DNA of 45,124 nucleotides, from the NCBI GenBank assembly GCA_937926215.1, contig CALEYA010000001.1, positions 1 to 45,124 on the forward strand. Direction: 5' to 3'. This DNA is from an uncultured Croceitalea sp. (GTDB lineage: Bacteria > Bacteroidota > Bacteroidia > Flavobacteriales > Flavobacteriaceae). The first letter of the stretch is position 1. Each line of letters starts with the position of its first letter. The notes under the pieces were generated by a model. That model was not told the DNA's origin, made no database searches, and saw only the letters and a program-made list of their open reading frames with translations. Below, piece by piece: positions 26,202 to 33,775 of this stretch. The translations under genes and the position numbers were made by a program.

Positions 26202-27211
26202 GTCAATTGCTTTTTATACTCCTTTAAAATCGATTCAAAACGTGCGGTGGTGGTGTCCATATCCGTATCACTTCGGCCCCCGGCAGCATTGGTGTGCCCT
26301 CCGCCGTTAAAATGCGCCCTTGCAAACTCATTGACCGAAAAATCCCCAACGGACCTAAAGGAAATCTTGATGATACCTTCTTCTTTATTTTCGATAAAAA
26401 TCACGGCAAAATGTATTCCTTCCAATGTTAATCCGTAGTTTACAAAACCTTCGGTGTCCCCTTTATTGTAATTGTAACGGTCCAGTTCTTCCTGCGAAAG
26501 GGTGGTGTAGGCCGTCCCAAATTCTTCCAGAATGGTCAAATTGCTAAGGGCTACTCCCAATAAGTGCAATCTTCCCGGGGTGTTATTGTCAAAAACAGCT
26601 TGGTGTATTTGTGTGTGTTCCGCACCTTTATCTATAAGTTGGGCGACTATTTGGTGCGTTTTACTAGTAGTCGATGGGTATTTAAATGAGCCGGTATCCG
26701 TCATAATTCCGGTATACAGACAGGTAGCAATTTCTTTGTTGATTTCATCGGTACTCCCCAAGGCATCCATAAAATGATAGATCATTTCGCAGGTAGAACT
26801 CATACCGGTATCGGAATAGGTAACCTTGGCATAGGTGTCCGGTTGTTGGTGGTGATCGATCATAATAAAAGTGGCGTCACTTTCAGATAGAAAAGGCTCC
26901 AACTGTCCGGTTCTGGAAAAATGGTTGAAGTCCAAAGTAAAGATTAAGGTAGCTTCTGCCAATGCCCTTTTTGATTGTCCATTTTCCCGTTCAAAATTTA
27001 AGACCCGTTCATCCCCCGGAAGCCACTTTAAAAATTTAGGATAGTCGTTGGGGGCTACTATGGTTACGTTTTGTCCCATATTATGCAAAAAATGAGCGAG
27101 CCCCAAACAGGAACCCATGGCATCCCCATCAGGATTTTTGTGGGGTACGACAACAATTTTTTGAGGTTGGGAAAGCAATGCCTTTACAGTAGCGATATCT
27201 GCTGAATTCAT
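26195..27211 (-). CDS. DHH/DHHA1 phosphoesterase (NrnA-like oligoribonuclease)
   Basis: This 338-residue protein of the DHH superfamily resembles NrnA, which degrades nanoRNA and pAp. Metal motifs are VPHKNPDGDAMGS (22-34), LDFNHFSR (93-100) and the namesake DHH at 119-121, followed by SDTGMSSTCEM; the DHHA1 domain ends with GGGHTNAAGG. There is no membrane segment. The start is ATG 27209-27211 (MNSADIATVKALL). An ATG at 27238 is in frame but would add an unusual hydrophobic peptide and lies upstream of a perfect -7 element. It is the first gene of the DHH-gldI-PPIase run. Confidence 0.93.
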   Translation of the reverse strand: MNSADIATVKALLSQPQKIVVVPHKNPDGDAMGSCLGLAHFLHNMGQNVTIVAPNDYPKFLKWLPGDERVLNFERENGQSKRALAEATLIFTLDFNHFSRTGQLEPFLSESDATFIMIDHHQQPDTYAKVTYSDTGMSSTCEMIYHFMDALGSTDEINKEIATCLYTGIMTDTGSFKYPSTTSKTHQIVAQLIDKGAEHTQIHQAVFDNNTPGRLHLLGVALSNLTILEEFGTAYTTLSQEELDRYNYNKGDTEGFVNYGLTLEGIHFAVIFIENKEEGIIKISFRSVGDFSVNEFARAHFNGGGHTNAAGGRSDTDMDTTTARFESILKEYKKQLTC

Positions 27212-27216
27212 GCGCT

Positions 27217-27224
27217 CAAAGATA
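27217..27224 (-). promoter_or_regulatory. -7 element immediately before the DHH gene
   Basis: The minus strand reads TATCTTTG, a perfect TAnnTTTG, ending 5 nt before the ATG at 27211. If transcription starts about 5 nt after the element, the mRNA would be leaderless or nearly so. No good -33 element was found. Confidence 0.45.
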
Positions 27225-27258
27225 CAATAATATAACATAGTGCTAATCTGGGATGTTT

Positions 27259-27266
27259 TATTTTTG
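27259..27266 (+). promoter_or_regulatory. -7 element of the PhoD-like gene
   Basis: TATTTTTG matches TAnnTTTG perfectly and ends 21 bp before the ATG at 27288, giving an inferred leader of about 16 nt. The divergent 76-bp region also serves the DHH gene. A -33 TTG was not found at the best distance. Confidence 0.5.
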
Positions 27267-27287
27267 TTCCGTTTTTAATTTGCATCC

Positions 27288-28319
27288 ATGTATCGCTATA
27301 TCCTCTATTTATCGGTTTCCGTTTTAATCTTAGTTTCGTGTAAAAGCAAGGGACCACTAACGGAGGGTCAAGAAAACCAGGAAGATTTTATAATCACTTT
27401 TGGATCTTGTAACAAACCGGAGAAGACCAATGTTTTTTGGGACGATATTTTGGCGCTACGCCCCAATGTGTTTATCTGGGGAGGGGATATCGTTTATGCG
27501 GATACGGATGACATCAAAAAAATAAAGGATAGTTATACCCAACAGAATGCCGTACCTGCATATGCTGCCTTAAAGAATCAAGTATTGATTACGGGAACTT
27601 GGGACGATCATGATTATGGTTTGAATGATGGCGGTACCGAATTTGACTTAAAGCAAGAAAGTCAGCAAGTGTTTTTGGATTTTATGGACGTTTCTAAAAA
27701 TGATATCAGACGTGGGCAAGAAGGGGTCTATTCTTCCCAATTGCTTGAAAAGAAGGAAGGCTCCGTAAAAATCATCAATCTGGATACCCGTTATTTTAGG
27801 ACGGCCTTGACCGATAGTCCCCAAGAAGGAAAACGTTATCAACCTAATCCCTATGGCGAAGGAACTATTTTAGGCGACAAGCAGTGGAATTGGTTGCAGG
27901 AGCAACTAGAAAACTCTGAAGCCGATTTTAACCTTATCGTTAGCAGTATCCAATTTCTTTCCAATGCCCATGGTTATGAAAAATGGGCGAACCATCCCCA
28001 CGAAGTGGATAAACTAAAACAGCTGATTAAAAACAGCAATGCCAAAGGGGTTATTATTTTATCTGGGGATCGGCATATATCGGAATTTTCGAAAACGGAA
28101 GTGGAGGGACTGCCCTATCCATTGATAGATTTTACAAGTAGCGGTCTTACCCATTCGTATGCAGATTTTAAAGGGGAACCCAATCCATATCGAAGTGGTG
28201 ATGTCGTATTTATCCCCAGTTATGGAGCATTGCTCCTAAATGCCCAAAAAAAGGAAGCAACCCTTAGGATTATGGGAGAAAATGGAACGGTTTTACAGGA
28301 GCTAAAACAACGCTTTTAG
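27288..28319 (+). CDS. PhoD-like metallophosphatase lipoprotein
   Basis: This 343-residue lipoprotein (ILYLSVSVLILVSC, lipobox Cys18) belongs to the PhoD-like/alkaline phosphatase D group of metallophosphoesterases. Metal-binding motifs include FGSCNKPEKTNVFW, WGGDIVYADTD (GDxxY), GTWDDHDYGLND and LSGDRHISEFS. PhoD enzymes are calcium/iron-dependent phosphodiesterases or monoesterases that scavenge phosphate; the exact substrate is not readable from the sequence. It lacks the PhoD N-terminal domain and so is shorter than classical PhoD (over 500 residues). A perfect -7 element precedes it, and ndk follows 49 bp downstream with its own promoter. Confidence 0.9.
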   Translation: MYRYILYLSVSVLILVSCKSKGPLTEGQENQEDFIITFGSCNKPEKTNVFWDDILALRPNVFIWGGDIVYADTDDIKKIKDSYTQQNAVPAYAALKNQVLITGTWDDHDYGLNDGGTEFDLKQESQQVFLDFMDVSKNDIRRGQEGVYSSQLLEKKEGSVKIINLDTRYFRTALTDSPQEGKRYQPNPYGEGTILGDKQWNWLQEQLENSEADFNLIVSSIQFLSNAHGYEKWANHPHEVDKLKQLIKNSNAKGVIILSGDRHISEFSKTEVEGLPYPLIDFTSSGLTHSYADFKGEPNPYRSGDVVFIPSYGALLLNAQKKEATLRIMGENGTVLQELKQRF

Positions 28320-28321
28320 TA

Positions 28322-28352
28322 TTGTGGTGCTAATGAATAAAGCGTATTTTTG
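28322..28352 (+). promoter_or_regulatory. Promoter of ndk
   Basis: TTG (28322-28324), a 20-nt spacer and TATTTTTG (28345-28352) form the best-matching Bacteroidota promoter in the window. The inferred transcription start near 28357 leaves a leader of about 11 nt before the ATG at 28369. The -33 element begins 3 bp after the stop of the preceding gene. Confidence 0.65.
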
Positions 28353-28368
28353 CGCAAAATTTTAAACG

Positions 28369-28785
28369 ATGACAAATAGAACGTTTACCATGATCAAGCC
28401 AGATGCCGTTGAAAGTGGTCATATTGGTGCAATTTTGGAAAAGATAACAGCTGCAGGTTTTAAGATCGTAGCTATGAAATACACACAATTAAGTTTACGT
28501 GACGCGCAGGCTTTTTATGAAGTACATCAGGAACGTCCATTTTTTGGCGAATTGACAAGTTTTATGTCCAGGGGGCCTATTGTCGCGGCCATCTTGGAAA
28601 AAGACAATGCCGTGGAAGACTTTAGGGCGTTGATCGGGGCAACCAATCCTGCTGATGCAGCAGAGGGCACCATCCGTAAACTATATGCCAAAAATGTAGG
28701 GGAAAATGCCGTTCATGGATCGGATAGTGATGAAAATGCCGCTATTGAAGGAGCTTTCCATTTTTCGGGTAGGGAAGTATTTTAA
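28369..28785 (+). CDS. ndk: Nucleoside-diphosphate kinase
   Basis: Ndk transfers the gamma-phosphate of ATP to NDPs through a phospho-histidine. The 138-residue product has the family's usual length. Evidence includes the N-terminal [30 protein letters not shown], the [14 protein letters not shown] nucleotide-site region and the active-site NAVHGSDS with His116. It is flanked by its own promoter and a terminator, so it is probably monocistronic. Confidence 0.98.
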   Translation: MTNRTFTMIKPDAVESGHIGAILEKITAAGFKIVAMKYTQLSLRDAQAFYEVHQERPFFGELTSFMSRGPIVAAILEKDNAVEDFRALIGATNPADAAEGTIRKLYAKNVGENAVHGSDSDENAAIEGAFHFSGREVF

Positions 28786-28806
28786 ATACCGTGGTAACCA
28801 TATTGT

Positions 28807-28837
28807 AAAAGCCATTCCAAACGGGATGGCTTTTTTT
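28807..28837 (+). terminator. Intrinsic terminator of ndk
   Basis: AGCCATTCC and GGGATGGCT pair (one G-T wobble) around a short AAAC-type loop, followed by a run of eight T beginning at 28830. It lies 22 bp after the ndk stop codon. Confidence 0.88.
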
Positions 28838-28967
28838 ATGCGGTGTGATTTCTCTTTGGGAGCTACTTTTTTTGCCAAATCCTTGAAGATGATCTATTTT
28901 GTATCCCAATTCAGAAATAACCATCAATCTTAAAACATCACTTTCATATTCATCAAAAACATCATTT

Positions 28968-31556
28968 ATGAAGCTTAAATCAAAATCATCCTCCAGGATT
29001 ATGCTGGCCTTATGCTGTGCGGTACTTTTTTTAATACCCTTTAATGGGGATGCACAAAAGAAGAAAAAGAAAAAAGGACAGCCGGAACAGACAGCCCCAA
29101 AGAAAGACAAGAAGAAGACTATTGAAGAATTGGTGAAGTCCAGTGAAAAATTGGATGGTTTGTTTCCCATATACCGCGATACCATTACGGGTTCCATTCA
29201 GCTTTTGGTTACCGAGGAGCAGTTGAACAAGGAGTTTATTTACTTTAGTCAGGTCGCCAATGGTGTAACGGATGCTTTTAGTTTTAGGGGTGCCTACCGC
29301 AACTCCCGTATTTTCACCATACAGAAGTACTACGATAAGCTGGAGTTTACCTATAAAAACCTTTCCCACTATTTTGACCCAGAAAATGCACTGTCAAAAT
29401 CTAGCAATGCCAATATTAGTGAGGCACCGTTGGCCAGTTTTATGATTGAAGCCTCGGATGCGGAAAAAGGACTTTACCTAATAAAGGCAGGGGATTTATT
29501 TTTAAAGGAGAGTTTGGCACAAATAAAACCACCAAAATTCCCAGGCAGTAAACCAACGGATTTTTCCTTGGGAAATTTGGACAAGGCCAAAACGAAAATC
29601 GATCATGTACGCAACTATCCCAAGAATACGGATATTTCCGTTTCTTATGTATACTCAAAGGGTTCTGCTTTGAATGGAGGTAGTACTGCCGTAACCGATG
29701 GCAGAAACGTAGCGATAACCATGTACCACAGTTTTATCGATTTACCGGAAAATGACTATGAACCAAGGTTCGATGATCCTAGGGTAGGGTATTTTTTTAC
29801 CTATCAAAACGATATGACTTCCGTAAGTGCAGCCAATTATAGGGACAAAATACACCGTTGGAATTTGGTTAAGAAAGACCCTGATGCTGAAATTTCCGAA
29901 CCGGTGGAACCCATTACTTGGTGGATTGAAAATTCGACGCCCATGGAGTTTAGGGAAACCATTAAAGAAGGCGTGCTGCAATGGAACAAAGCCTTTGAAA
30001 AAGCGGGTTTCAAAAATGCCATGGTCGTAAAAATACAACCAGATGATGCCGATTGGGACGCTGGGGATATCAGGTATAACGTATTGCGATGGACATCCTC
30101 CCCAAATCCCCCGTTTGGTGGGTATGGTCCAAGTTTTGTAAACCCTAAGACCGGACAGATTTTGGGTGCGGATATTATGTTGGAATTTATATACCATACC
30201 AATAGGGTGCGTATTGAAAAGTTGTATGATGCGATTACCGCTGCCGATACCCATGAAGCAGAGTGGAACTGGAACCAAGACAACAACCAAATGACCTGTT
30301 CCTTTGGGCATATGATGCAATTCAACACCCAATTTGGTAGGGCGGTATTGGAACTGAACGATGCTAATCCACTTCTCATGGAAGGCTTGCGTAAGGAAGC
30401 CATGTTGGAACTTATTATGCACGAGGTGGGACATACCCTTGGGCTTAACCATAATATGAAGGCCAGTCAGCTTTTTAGTCCGGAGCAACTTGCGGACAAA
30501 GAATTCATAAAAGGGAAAGCATTGGTAGGTTCCGTGATGGATTATACCGCAATCAACCTTACTAATGACCCCTTGGACCAAGGCCATTATTACAGTACTA
30601 CGGTAGGACCGTATGATGAATGGGCCATCCAATTTGGGTATCAAGATTTTAAGACGGAAGGTGAAATGCAGGCTTTGTTAAGCCAATCCACAAAACCAGA
30701 GCATATTTTTGGAAATGATGCCGATGATATGCGTTCCCCGGGAAAAGGTATTGATCCAAGGGTCAATACGGGAGATCTGTCCAATGACCAGATTACCTAT
30801 TCCTTAAACCGAATAGAACTGATCAATGGCCTGTTGGGAAAAATAAAGGAAAAGTATGCTGATGACGGTAAGAGCTATAACGATTTGCGTATTGCGCATG
30901 CCATATTAATGGGGCAGTATGCACAGGCCGGTAATGTAATTTCAAGATTTATTGGCGGTGTCTATGTAGATAGGGCCATGATGGGACAAGAAGGCGGTTC
31001 GCAACCGTTTACCCCGGTAGCTTATAAGGATCAGAAAAGGGCTATGGATGCACTTAATAAGAACTGGTTCTCCAAAGATGCGTTTGAAACACCCAATGCC
31101 TTGTATAATTATTTAGCAAGACAGCGTAGGGGTTTCAATTTCTTTAGAGGTCCAGAAGATCCAAAAATACATGCTACCGTTTTGCGCTTTCAAAGCAATA
31201 TCTTAAGACATATTCTTCATCCAAACACCTTACAACGTATCCAAGATTCCGAGTTGTACGGAAACACTTATGATTTGGGAGAATTTATGACGGATTTGAA
31301 CAAAGGGATCTTTGAAGCGGATATCTACGGTTCTATCAATTCCTTTAGACAGAACCTGCAATTGGATTATACCAACAAATTGATTGACGTATTGACGGGT
31401 AAGGCCCCCTATACCAATGCGGCAAAATCCATGGCACTTTATAATTTGAAGGCCATCAACCGAATGGCGAACAATTCCAATGGCAATGTGGCCTCCAAGG
31501 CCCACAAGACCCATTTAAGGACCCTCATCAAAAACGCGATGGAGGAAATAAAGTAG
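28968..31556 (+). CDS. Large secreted zinc-dependent metalloprotease
   Basis: This protein of about 862 residues has a signal peptide (IMLALCCAVLFLIPFNGDAQ) followed by a Lys-rich low-complexity stretch. The zinc-binding HEVGHTLGLNH lies at 485-495 (HExxHxxGxxH) with a metzincin-type Met-turn, SVMDYT, about 34 residues later. The N-terminal and middle regions (FRGAYRNSRIF; RFDDPRVGYFFTYQNDM; VLQWNKAFEKAGFKNAM) correspond to what I recall as the DUF5118/DUF5117 architecture of Bacteroidota proteases. The ATG at 28968 fits the signal peptide; the frame is open to an earlier ATG (28899), which would bury it. It likely acts in the periplasm or outside. A bidirectional terminator follows. Confidence 0.92.
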   Translation: MKLKSKSSSRIMLALCCAVLFLIPFNGDAQKKKKKKGQPEQTAPKKDKKKTIEELVKSSEKLDGLFPIYRDTITGSIQLLVTEEQLNKEFIYFSQVANGVTDAFSFRGAYRNSRIFTIQKYYDKLEFTYKNLSHYFDPENALSKSSNANISEAPLASFMIEASDAEKGLYLIKAGDLFLKESLAQIKPPKFPGSKPTDFSLGNLDKAKTKIDHVRNYPKNTDISVSYVYSKGSALNGGSTAVTDGRNVAITMYHSFIDLPENDYEPRFDDPRVGYFFTYQNDMTSVSAANYRDKIHRWNLVKKDPDAEISEPVEPITWWIENSTPMEFRETIKEGVLQWNKAFEKAGFKNAMVVKIQPDDADWDAGDIRYNVLRWTSSPNPPFGGYGPSFVNPKTGQILGADIMLEFIYHTNRVRIEKLYDAITAADTHEAEWNWNQDNNQMTCSFGHMMQFNTQFGRAVLELNDANPLLMEGLRKEAMLELIMHEVGHTLGLNHNMKASQLFSPEQLADKEFIKGKALVGSVMDYTAINLTNDPLDQGHYYSTTVGPYDEWAIQFGYQDFKTEGEMQALLSQSTKPEHIFGNDADDMRSPGKGIDPRVNTGDLSNDQITYSLNRIELINGLLGKIKEKYADDGKSYNDLRIAHAILMGQYAQAGNVISRFIGGVYVDRAMMGQEGGSQPFTPVAYKDQKRAMDALNKNWFSKDAFETPNALYNYLARQRRGFNFFRGPEDPKIHATVLRFQSNILRHILHPNTLQRIQDSELYGNTYDLGEFMTDLNKGIFEADIYGSINSFRQNLQLDYTNKLIDVLTGKAPYTNAAKSMALYNLKAINRMANNSNGNVASKAHKTHLRTLIKNAMEEIK

Positions 31557-31571
31557 AAAAACAGAAAAAAG

Positions 31572-31607
31572 AAAAAGCCCCATTTCCAGTAGAAATGGGG
31601 CTTTTTT
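31572..31607. terminator. Bidirectional intrinsic terminator
   Basis: A stem pairing AAAGCCCCATTT with AAATGGGGCTTT (loop near 31586-31592) has T-rich flanks on both strands. It lies between the metalloprotease gene (+, stop 31556) and the membrane-protein gene (-, stop at 31667) and can serve both. Confidence 0.9.
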
Positions 31608-31634
31608 ATTTGCACTGCCAACGAGAACAATATC

Positions 31635-31650
31635 CCAAGGCTTGCCTTGG
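31635..31650. repeat. 16-bp inverted repeat
   Basis: CCAAGGC-tt-GCCTTGG has perfect 7-bp arms. It lies between the bidirectional terminator and the stop of the membrane-protein gene. It could be an additional hairpin in the minus-strand 3' end or a remnant of a dispersed repeat. Confidence 0.55.
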
Positions 31651-31666
31651 AATTGCTCAATCCAGC

Positions 31667-32110
31667 TTATGCCGCCCACCTATTAGTGGCATAAAGTTTA
31701 GAGGCTAACCAAGCGCCCACGACCATCTCTAAGAGACTTAAAGGAAGGGCAATCAAAAGTGTTTTCCAATCAGAAAGGCCCATATTGGCCGTTGCCACCC
31801 AAAAGATGACAAAAACAGTAGACCAGACCACTGTGCCAGCTAAAAGGACAGTTATAGTAGAATTTCCAAAGGTTCTAGCGAACAACCAAAAAATAAATAC
31901 CAAAGCCAAGGTTAGCAACGTATCCCAGAATCCCCAAATGGTAAATATCCCCAAGTCCATTTCGGCTATTCCATCTCTTCCGTCGAAGAAAGATTTTATC
32001 CTAGGTCGTATGAATACAAAGTATCGGAACACTTCAGAGATATTTATCCATATGCTGACTACTAGGGTAATCATCAAAAATTGTTTGGTTGCAAATTTTT
32101 GGTCTAACAT
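31667..32110 (-). CDS. Four-helix membrane protein, unknown
   Basis: I do not assign a family with certainty. The 147-residue product has about four hydrophobic helices: FLMITLVVSIWINISEVFRY, IWGFWDTLLTLALVFIFWLF, ITVLLAGTVVWSTVFVIFWV and LLIALPLSLLEMVVGAWLAS. The only longer polar loop (about 32-52, FIRPRIKSFFDGRDGIAE) follows helix 1. It starts 2 bp after the stop of the sigma-factor gene, so co-transcription and perhaps functional linkage are likely. It does not look like a classical anti-sigma factor, which would have a cytoplasmic zinc-type or RskA-like domain. Confidence 0.8.
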   Translation of the reverse strand: MLDQKFATKQFLMITLVVSIWINISEVFRYFVFIRPRIKSFFDGRDGIAEMDLGIFTIWGFWDTLLTLALVFIFWLFARTFGNSTITVLLAGTVVWSTVFVIFWVATANMGLSDWKTLLIALPLSLLEMVVGAWLASKLYATNRWAA

Positions 32111-32112
32111 CG

Positions 32113-32919
32113 CTATTTAATTACTATCGTTTCGTTTATTTTTTTCATGATGCTATCCGGGGCGGGTATTCCCGGGCTTAAACGGTAAATAACCACTGAT
32201 TTTTCCAAGTCTTCAATCTGATGCACCAAATCAATACTCCTTTGGGTAAACTGGGCAAACCGTAAACCTTTGGCGTTGATGATATTTTGATTGATCAAAA
32301 AATCGATTTTCTTACTGCAACGACATGGATTGTTTGTATTAGCAAGACCACATTTGTTATTTAAGAAGTTTCGAATTTTTTCCCGGGAACGGGATAGTTT
32401 TTTTCTAAAATTGGTTGCTGTAATACCCAGTATTTCAGCACCTTCTTTTCCATTAAATTCTAAAATTTCCGCTAAGATGTAAACCAGCCTATCCGTTGGG
32501 TTTAGACAAAGAAGGAGTCCTTGGGTGCAGCTTACTTTAACCTCTTCCTCCAAAAGGGCAAGTTCACCGGCATTTTGGGCATGGGTTGCTTTGTTTGACT
32601 GGCCCATATCAATGAGGGTTTCATATTCATTAAAAGACCTTGCAAAAACCGCTGCTTTTTTTCCTTTGGAATTGATGAGGTAGTTTGTAGCGACCCGATA
32701 TACCCAGGTTTTGAATCGGCTTTCACCCTTAAACGTGCTCAAACGCGTTACAATTCTAATAAGAATCTCTTGAGTTGCATCCTTGGCGTCCTCAGGAAAT
32801 AAGAGCATTTTAAGGGAAAGGTTATACACTAAATCCTTAACCTCGTGGATGACTCTTTCTAATGCTTCCTTATCACCAGAATTGGCTTTTTTGACCAAGA
32901 TGTTCAGATTCTTATCCAT
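32113..32919 (-). CDS. ECF-type sigma factor with Cys-containing C-terminal extension
   Basis: This 268-residue sigma-70 family protein has region 2 at about 24-90 (YNLSLKMLLFPEDAKDATQE; RFKTWVYRVATNYLIN) and region 4 at about 130-187 (LVYILAEILEFNGKEGAEIL; FRKKLSRSREKIRNFL). An 80-residue extension follows, starting NKCGLANTNNPCRCSKK with Cys190, Cys199 and Cys201. Ordinary ECF factors of 160-200 residues stop after region 4. The extension is a soluble helical segment and could be a metal- or redox-responsive switch or an RNA polymerase contact; this is inference. I have seen the CGL..NPCRC pattern in other long ECF factors. It is transcribed with the membrane protein downstream. The ATG at 32917-32919 is the start. 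Confidence 0.92.
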   Translation of the reverse strand: MDKNLNILVKKANSGDKEALERVIHEVKDLVYNLSLKMLLFPEDAKDATQEILIRIVTRLSTFKGESRFKTWVYRVATNYLINSKGKKAAVFARSFNEYETLIDMGQSNKATHAQNAGELALLEEEVKVSCTQGLLLCLNPTDRLVYILAEILEFNGKEGAEILGITATNFRKKLSRSREKIRNFLNNKCGLANTNNPCRCSKKIDFLINQNIINAKGLRFAQFTQRSIDLVHQIEDLEKSVVIYRLSPGIPAPDSIMKKINETIVIK

Positions 32920-33002
32920 TGTTAGTAATTGGACAGTTATATGGTACTAAGTGTGACAATATAAAGTGAAAAAATGCTCTTGCAATACCTACGAACATCA
33001 TT

Positions 33003-33015
33003 GTTGGTAACCAAC
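33003..33015. promoter_or_regulatory. Palindrome upstream of the sigma gene, possible operator
   Basis: GTTGGT-a-ACCAAC is a perfect 6+1+6 palindrome in the 136-bp gap between the dciA stop and the sigma-factor start, 84 bp upstream of the latter. It is not followed by a T tract, so it looks more like a protein-binding site than a terminator. No regulator is identified. Confidence 0.4.
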
Positions 33016-33055
33016 TGATGCCCATATCAAACTTGGATGCGATACATAGTAGCGT

Positions 33056-33352
33056 TTATCGCAGCACTATCTTTTTCACCAATTCCTTACCTAGTTCTTC
33101 ATTGATCATGGCAATGATTTTGGTTTTGCCCATGCTTAATTCCTGCCGTAACACGGATGAGGAAAGGGAAACATAAAGGGTTTCGTTTTTAAGTTCCACT
33201 TGGGTGGTATAGTTGTTCACCCCATTTCCCATGAGTCTTTCCCAAGCTTCCCTGGCATCTACTTTATCAATGCCTTGCTGTAGCTTATTCTCCTTAATGA
33301 ACTCATTAAGTGCTTCTCCCATGTTCCTATGCTGATTGTATCTTTTGGCCAT
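33056..33352 (-). CDS. dciA: DciA-like (DUF721) replication protein
   Basis: This 98-residue DUF721 protein has the typical short form: an N-terminal basic segment (MAKRYNQHRNMGEALNEFIK) and the KH-like core (AREAWERLMG; LYVSLSSSVLRQELSMGK; IIAMINEELG). DciA is regarded as the ancestral loader that brings the DnaB helicase to the origin in bacteria without DnaC/DnaI. Its ATG overlaps the stop of the upstream lipoprotein gene in a TAATG junction, indicating translational coupling. It is the last gene of the recF run. Confidence 0.88.
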   Translation of the reverse strand: MAKRYNQHRNMGEALNEFIKENKLQQGIDKVDAREAWERLMGNGVNNYTTQVELKNETLYVSLSSSVLRQELSMGKTKIIAMINEELGKELVKKIVLR

Positions 33353-33771
33353 TAGGGTGTAATGTTTATTGCTTCGTATCGTTCATAGAAATAGGTAATC
33401 CCTTCTTGATTCTTAATGCGGTATGAATCCTTGTCAAGTTCCAGCAATTCTTCTTCCCAATCGCTTAGCGCATTTTTGTAATGCAGAAAAAAACGGCCCT
33501 CTCTTTCTTCTACTTTAAAGAACTCGGCATCGTCAGAAGTGTCATAGGTGCCATTTAGTTTTGGGTTCATCTTTTTCTTATATCCTTCCGTTCCCTTAAG
33601 TTCAAAATAGTCGACTGTTGTGCTTATGGCGTACTTTTTTTGTTGCCCATTAGGGAAAGTAACCTCCTTTATTTCCCAATACCCATTGAGCAAGGGCAGC
33701 TGTTCCTTAGTGGGTTTAGTGGAACATGCCAACATTAACAGGATTACCAAAGATGCGATTCCATTCTTCAT
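33352..33771 (-). CDS. Lipocalin-like small lipoprotein
   Basis: The ATG at 33769-33771 gives a 139-residue lipoprotein (MKNGIASLVILLMLAC, lipobox Cys16). The mature part begins with LLNGYWEIKEVTFPNG, which resembles the opening strand of lipocalin-like domains, and continues as beta-rich sequence ending FYERYEAIN. The frame is open far upstream inside recF, but the signal peptide and the 4-bp distance to recF's stop support this start. Its function is unknown; it is an odd occupant between recF and dciA, to which it is coupled by a 1-bp overlap. Confidence 0.8.
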   Translation of the reverse strand: MKNGIASLVILLMLACSTKPTKEQLPLLNGYWEIKEVTFPNGQQKKYAISTTVDYFELKGTEGYKKKMNPKLNGTYDTSDDAEFFKVEEREGRFFLHYKNALSDWEEELLELDKDSYRIKNQEGITYFYERYEAINITP

Positions 33772-33775
33772 GCGT

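Noticed and set aside
26195-27238. Longer form of the DHH protein starting at 27238
   Set aside because: The extra nine residues are atypical and the start lies upstream of a perfect -7 element.
29742-30644. 300-codon open frame on the minus strand inside the metalloprotease gene
   Set aside because: It is exactly antisense to strongly conserved coding sequence including the zinc motif region and has no recognisable domain; it is a composition shadow.
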